DNA from: Carya illinoinensis
Lineage: Eukaryota; Streptophyta; Magnoliopsida; Fagales; Juglandaceae
Length of the DNA stretch: 64,000 nt
Assembly: GCF_018687715.1 (NCBI RefSeq)
Contig: NC_056761.1
Span: 16,754,001 to 16,818,000 of the forward strand
Direction of reading: 5' to 3'
The position numbers were made by a program, and so were the translations under genes. Below the pieces are notes generated by a model that did not search any database, was not told the DNA's origin, and saw only the letters and a list, made by a program, of their open reading frames with translations. Shown in pieces: positions 59,173-64,000 of the stretch (the stretch's first letter is position 1; every line of letters begins with the position of its first letter).

Positions 59173-60239
59173 TCAGAAATCCATAATGCTCTCCCAAGTC
59201 GCCTCCTCATTAGCAGACCATTTCACCAAAATTTCTATGGTAGCTCGTATTCCTTGGCTCTTGAGTCTGCGATTTAGTATCTTTACTGGTTTTGGTAAGA
59301 GAGAACCATCCACGTTGACAGGAGGGAGCTTCGGCTGCAAGGTAGAGGAGAATTCCAATCGTTTCTTCAGGGAAGAAACATGGAAAATGGGATGGATCTT
59401 AGATTCTGGTGGTAGTCGCAAGCGATAGGCAACCTTTCCAACCTTTTCTTCAATCATGAAGGGTAACTAGAAGTGGAGTGCAAGTTTATGGTTTTGCCGA
59501 GGAGCAGCCGAGAGTTGATGGTATGGTTTGAGTTGTAAATATACCCAATCACCATTTGTAAATTCTCTCTCTGTTCTATTTAAATCTGCAAATTTCTTCA
59601 TCCTTTCTTGTACTTCTTGTAGGTTGTCTTTCAAAATTTTGAGAGTGGCTTCCCTATCCTTCAAGTCATCTTCAATAGTTTGAACCTTATTTGTCCTAGA
59701 GTGTATTGAAGTAGACGAGGAGATTGGTAGTGGTAGACGGCTTCAAATGGTGTCGTTTTGGTTGAGGCGTGCTCATTGGTATTATACCAATATTCAGCTA
59801 GAGAAAGCTACCTTCTCCATGCTTTGGGTTTATCCCCGGTGAATCTATGAAGGTACCCCTCTAGGCACTGATTGACCATTTCTGTTTGCCCATCCATTTG
59901 TGGATGGTAGGCAGTGCTAGTGTTGAGTTGAGTTTGTTGTAACCGGAAGAGTTCTTTCCAAAAATGAGAGATAAAAATGGGATCTCGATCACTTACAATA
60001 GATTTAGGGATACCATGTAATCTGAAGATGTTGTCAAGAAATAGCCCAACTATAGTAGTGGCAGTGTAGGGATGACTGAGTGCAATAAAGTGTGCGTACT
60101 TAGTCAAACAGTCGACCACCACCATGATGACATTTTTATTTTGGGATTAAGGCAAACCTTCAATGAAATCCATGCTAATGTCAGTCCATGGTCTTTGAGG
60201 AATGGGTATGGGCTGGAATGTGCTGGAATTTTTTTTATT
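59173..60239 (-). pseudogene. Second Reina/CRM-like integrase with chromodomain
   Basis: On the - strand: an [14 protein letters not shown] lead (about 60200), then VVDCLTKYAHFIALSHPY and [20 protein letters not shown] and YHPQMDGQTEMVNQCLEGYL (60125-59880), giving the D-D-E triad. After frameshifts, RMKKFADLNRTEREFTNGDW and VAYRLRLPPESKIHPIFHVS follow, ending with the chromodomain-like ILVKWSANEEATWESIMDF at 59173. It is related to but clearly distinct from the unit at 56-57 kb. No 3' LTR is recognisable to the left. Confidence 0.8.
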
Positions 60240-61007
60240 TTTGAATCTGCACCATACGTCTTATTCATATAGTCGGGCTAGACCAAAAGCGGTAGGGAGG
60301 GTGGTTGGTCAAAACATAGTGACCATGATCCGAATATCATCACGTAGCCCACTAAGAAAGGTACTAATGCGAAACTCCTCCGGAAGTCTCGGGATACGGT
60401 TGGATAGTACCTCAAAATTAGTTTGGTACTCCTCCATAGTGGATGTTTGTCTTAACTTTGTAAAATCTGCTACTGGATCATCAAAAGGTGTGGGTGCGAA
60501 TCAGACTTGTAATGCCTCCACAAACTCGGGCCAAGTGGTGATTGGATGGGAAGCCAATAGCCATTGGTACCAAGTAAGGGCCTTTCCTTCCATATGGAAG
60601 AAAGCTAATTGGATTTTCTGTGTTTCAGGTGTCTTGTGGTAGTCAAGAAATTGTTGGGCTCTAAAGACTCACCTGTTGGGGTTAGACCCATCAAACTTGA
60701 CGAAATCAAGTCTCATGGTTTTGCTGTGGATCCTATTCTGGTGTTCAAAAGCTGGGTTAAAATGGGTATTGGGCAATTCGGGATTTTGGTTGCTACCTAG
60801 GTTGAAATGGTGAGGGTGGGACTGTTTGTATGGTGTGGTGACTATGGTGTCGGAAATGGTGGTGTAGTTGTTGGCAAGATTGCCTTGTTGGATAAGCTCT
60901 TCTAGCAAGGTTTGCTATCGAGTCTAGGCCTCCTTTATTTCTGTATTTTCATTCTTCAGTTGTGTAACAATTTCAAAAAGCTGTGAAAGTCGGGTCCCTT
61001 TTGCCAT
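60240..61007 (-). pseudogene. Second Reina/CRM-like gag, fused to integrase
   Basis: The start codon is at 61007 (MAKGTRLSQLFEIVTQLKNE). The core has MRLDFVKFDGSNPNR, FHMEGKALTWYQW, VADFTKLRQTSTMEEYQTNF and GLRDDIRIMVTMF. It ends near FGLARLYE at about 60270 and goes over into integrase at about 60230-60240, with no protease, RT or RNase H. A T-rich run marks the junction. Several stops. Confidence 0.78.
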
Positions 61008-61015
61008 GGAACCAA

Positions 61016-61032
61016 CCTGGCTCTAGATACCA
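61016..61032 (-). other. Primer binding site (initiator tRNA-Met) of the second Reina/CRM-like element
   Basis: TGGTATCTAGAGCCAGG on the - strand, one base after an LTR end CACTACA (61034). The match to the tRNA-Met complement has one added base. Confidence 0.8.
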
Positions 61033-61033
61033 C

Positions 61034-62264
61034 TGTAGTGAACTCTCTAATAGATATAAAGAAATCTGGTACTTCAAGGACCAGTGCCTCCAAACATGCG
61101 ATAAAAGCCAAAAGGATTTATGATCCTCCATTAATCAGATAGCAGGACTATAAATACAACTCAAATAATAACTAACCAGCAAACAAATCTGGACCCACTT
61201 ACAATCATGTCTACCCATTACGTAACAACTGGACACCACTAAACCCATAACATTAAATAACAACCTGATCTACTAAACTAAAGATTTGGTCAAAATAAGA
61301 ACTAAAAGTAACATGAATATTCTGAACTTCTGAAGGTAACTCGTGATGGCAATTACCAACTGTTGGATTAAGTGGACAGCTCAGATAAAACTATGTATGA
61401 GGTAACTTGACAATCTACCCCTGCATCTACTAAATATAAGCTGTTCTCCTCCCCCCAAAAACCAAAGAACACGCACACCTGTATCAAAAGAGGAAGATGA
61501 TTGGAACCGATGATTTGGAACCGGTTTTTAGCCAATTTATGCGGAGAAAATGCCAAGTCAGCAATTAAAACTAGGCTTTTATATAATTAAATAGATACAT
61601 TTATTAAAATTATGTTTATTTTTTCTTTTAACCTTCATATACTAATAAGTTTGCACATGCAATACTTCACCTAAGACTACAAATAAAATTGATGTACGGG
61701 GGGCAAAAGAGGAAAAGTGATCATTTTGAGAAGTATATTATTATAATTTTAAAATTTTTTTAAAGATAACTATATGAGCTTGATTGAGCAGTCTCCATTT
61801 GGGAACTATACATAGATTAACTCTTTTTAGAAACAAATATTCTAACTTTTGCGCACTCCTGATATTCCATGATTAGCTGTATGATTTTTTTTAATATAAA
61901 ATAATTATTTTGACAAATTATATCAATAAAATACATAAAAAAATATACAAAAATAATTATATATAATAGAAATAAAAAAATATTAAAATATTTTTAAAAA
62001 AGTAATTTTATAAAAAAGTAATTATAAATACAAAAAATTGAGAATATTAAAAAATAATCCTAGATTGGCCACAACGAGGAAGGGCCAATAATTTTAAAAA
62101 CTGACATAATCATACAGCTAATAAAAAATAAATTAAAAAACATATATAAAAAAAAGTAGAGAAAACTCTAAAAGATTAAAAACAAGAATAATTCAAAGTT
62201 CTATTTATGTTATAATGGCTTAAGATAGCTAACTTATAGGTGCATATTGGTTTAATTAATTTAA
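61034..62264. other. 5' LTR of the second Reina/CRM-like element (left part) and AT-rich DNA
   Basis: The LTR starts here on the left (CACTACA end), but with no second copy its right edge is unknown; AAGCCAAAAGGATTTATGATCC and ACTATAAATACAACTC suggest at least 200 bases. From about 61560 the DNA is very AT-rich with no gene. Confidence 0.4.
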
Positions 62265-62415
62265 TCGTCGTTTGTTAAGTAAAACTATCTCATCTAATCA
62301 TTACGATTTTCACAAAAATTCCAAACAAAATGCAACAAACATTTTAACTTTTTTAAATCTCAAAACAAAAATAATATCTTAACGATATTTTATTCAACTT
62401 TCATCCCATCTCAAC
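62265..62415. mobile_element. MITE remnant next to a LINE tail
   Basis: GTTTGTTAAGTAAAACTATCTCATC and the AAATCTCAAAACAAAAATAATAT and ATTTTATTCAACTTTCA blocks match the MITE family at 2621 and 43395. Its other end is missing, apparently replaced by the LINE's A tail. Confidence 0.6.
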
Positions 62416-64000
62416 TTTTTTTTTTTTTTTAATAAAGAGCTGGTGGCCACCCACATAGCAGCCCTATCCCAACTTTATTCAAAAGCCCTCACTTTTGGCT
62501 GAGGAAAACCGTGGAAACATCTTTACACTTGGGGGATTACAAGAAATCCCAACAACCAAGTGTCAAAAGAAAACAAACCAAAAAAACACAACGTCGAACA
62601 AGTCTTAAAACAAACCCCCATAATATTCAAACTCTAATATAAGGAAGGCCCAGCTTATCAGTTCTAATCAAACCCCTTAATAAAGGAGGGATCATATTCA
62701 AAGAATCCCAGGTAGCATCACAATCCTCAGACGCCATTTTTGCCAAGAAGTCTGCAAGGCTATTTCCTTGCCTATAAGCATGTCGAATGTTGAAGTTGAT
62801 ATTGCAAAGAAGTTCCATGAGCTCAATCCAATAATCTTCCAAATACCAAATAGGACAATTTAATTCTAATACCTAGTTTATGACAACTGTAGAATCCATT
62901 TCTATTTCCACATTTCTGAACCCCAATCTATTCAAGTGTCTCACTGCATGTAATAGCAACATGAATTCAGCATAGTTATTAGTGCCAAAATCAAGAGGTA
63001 CAGCAAAAGCTAGAATCAGATTACCTAAAGGATCACAAATTAAGCCACCCGCTCCAGCTTTCCTCAAGGTCTCTCTTCTACTCCCATCAACATTTAGCTT
63101 TACCCAACCTCCCCTTGGCCAGCTCCAACTCACTACTTGACAAGGTTTGCATCGCCTCCCTCTAACAGGAATTTTTAAGTCCACCACCAAAGATTCATCA
63201 CTTCGGAATAAAGGCTTTGAAACATTTAATTTTCCACTCAATTTAGCCAACCAAAATTTAATGCTTCTCCAAATATCCTCCTTCGACTCCCACTTCCCTT
63301 CCATTCGCGCACGACACTTGCAAATCCAAAGCCGCCAAGTGACAATAGAAGGAATAAGACCCATAAGCTGACCCCTGAAAGAAGACATGGATGCTTTAGC
63401 AAACCAAGTTGAGACCGTTTCCATCCAAGTGTTGTGTTGATGTCGAAGGAACCCCACAATTATGGCACATCTCTTCCAAACATTCCTAGCAACTTCACCC
63501 GTAGCCAAAACATGGTTCAAATCCTCATACGCCCCTTGTGTACAACAGTTACATTTGGAAACAATAGGAATACCCACCCGCCGAATTTTATCATCCACAG
63601 AAAGAGCATTGTTGCTGATTTTCCACATAGTAGCAGCCATATTTTTAGGAAGACAAGGATGCCAACTCTAATTAGCCCATCTAACCTTAGGTGCTTTAAT
63701 CCAAGTGACCTCCCAAGCACTCTTAGATGAGAAATTTCCATCCTCCTTAGCCATACATACCAGTCGATCTTCCCCATCTCTCGGACTGTGGAACGAACAA
63801 GAAATTTCCTGTGCCTTTTGACAACCCACTAGCTGAACAAGAAGATCCATATCCCATCCACTGGTCCTGCAATAATCTTTCAATTTTATGTGAGGCAAGA
63901 TTATAGGAAATGAAGCTGCAAGAGGCTCATCCCCAATCCATTTATCCAACCAATAAGAAATATCCCCTCTCCTTGGTTTCCACTTAGACTAGTCAATAAC
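62416..64000 (-). pseudogene. L1-type LINE 3' part: zf-RVT and RNase H domains
   Basis: The A tail is the T15 at 62416-62430. On the - strand the frame runs from beyond the window: DGNFSSKSAWE, a stop near 63670, NMAATMWKISNNALSVDDKI and KCNCCTQGAYEDLNHVL (zf-RVT domain, about 63640-63480). The RNase H domain follows with VKLNVDGSRRETLRKAGAGG, NNYAEFMLLLHAVRHLN and VEIEMDSTVV (63110-62880). After an in-frame stop at 62873-62875 it ends QGNSLADFLAKMA. The four acidic RNase H residues are present. This RNase H tail is known in plant L1 lineages. Stops suggest an inactive copy; ORF1, endonuclease and RT are outside the window. Confidence 0.82.

Overview
The window is nuclear DNA of a flowering plant. 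It is AT-rich, with spliced host-gene exons, and it is dominated by plant-type Ty3/gypsy retrotransposons (Tekay/Del-like chromoviruses, an Athila/Tat-like element, a Tat/Retand-like fragment and Reina/CRM-like chromoviruses), L1-type LINEs with an RNase H domain, hAT remnants and small PIF/Harbinger-like MITEs. A woody eudicot, possibly Fagales, is a weak guess from the general look of the repeats; I could not compare with any genome. There is no bacterial, organellar or CRISPR sequence.

1-27.8 kb is one nested stack of transposons that can be unpicked by hand. A Tekay-like element H on the + strand (RNase H at 1-379, integrase to chromodomain at 26.0-27.75 kb, 3' LTR from 27804) was split by an Athila/Tat-like element on the - strand (380 to about 25989). 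That element was split twice by copies of one very long LTR family: B on + (444 to about 10336, inside its 3' LTR) and B' on - (14075-20448, inside its pol, with a perfect TTAAC target duplication). B was split by Tekay-like element A (1189-6274, perfect CTTCA duplication), and A carries a MITE (2621-2886). B' was split by a solo LTR of A's family (17933-19951).

27.8-35.9 kb holds H's 3' LTR, a MITE, a TIR element and a solo LTR (28994-34268, perfect CCTAG duplication) that contains a further TG...CA insertion (32193-33522, perfect GGACT duplication). 35.9-42.1 kb is decayed LINE sequence on the - strand with two MITEs. 42.39-43.18 kb is the only good host-gene candidate: three exons on the - strand encoding a cystatin-fold protein. 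Two further exons at 36.7 and 35.8 kb would place the LINEs in one large intron.

43.7-44.9 kb is a dead hAT transposase. 47.1-49.8 kb is another solo LTR of A's family lying in the LTR of an older - strand element (to 50738). 52.5-53.5 kb is a Tat/Retand-like pol relic. 53.5-58.2 kb is a Reina-like LTR-gag-IN-LTR-gag-PR-RT tandem with long GA microsatellites in its LTRs. It abuts a duplicate of the cystatin-like gene's first exon (58.2-58.56 kb). 59.2-61.0 kb is a second Reina/CRM-like relic, again with gag fused to integrase. 62.4-64 kb is the 3' end of a LINE that runs out of the window.

Almost every transposon coding region has stops or frameshifts. Features that stand out are the reconstructable insertion order, an in-frame-restoring intron in element A, a short acidic reading frame retained in four LTR copies, the inverted pair of 4-5 kb LTRs, and the duplicated host exon.
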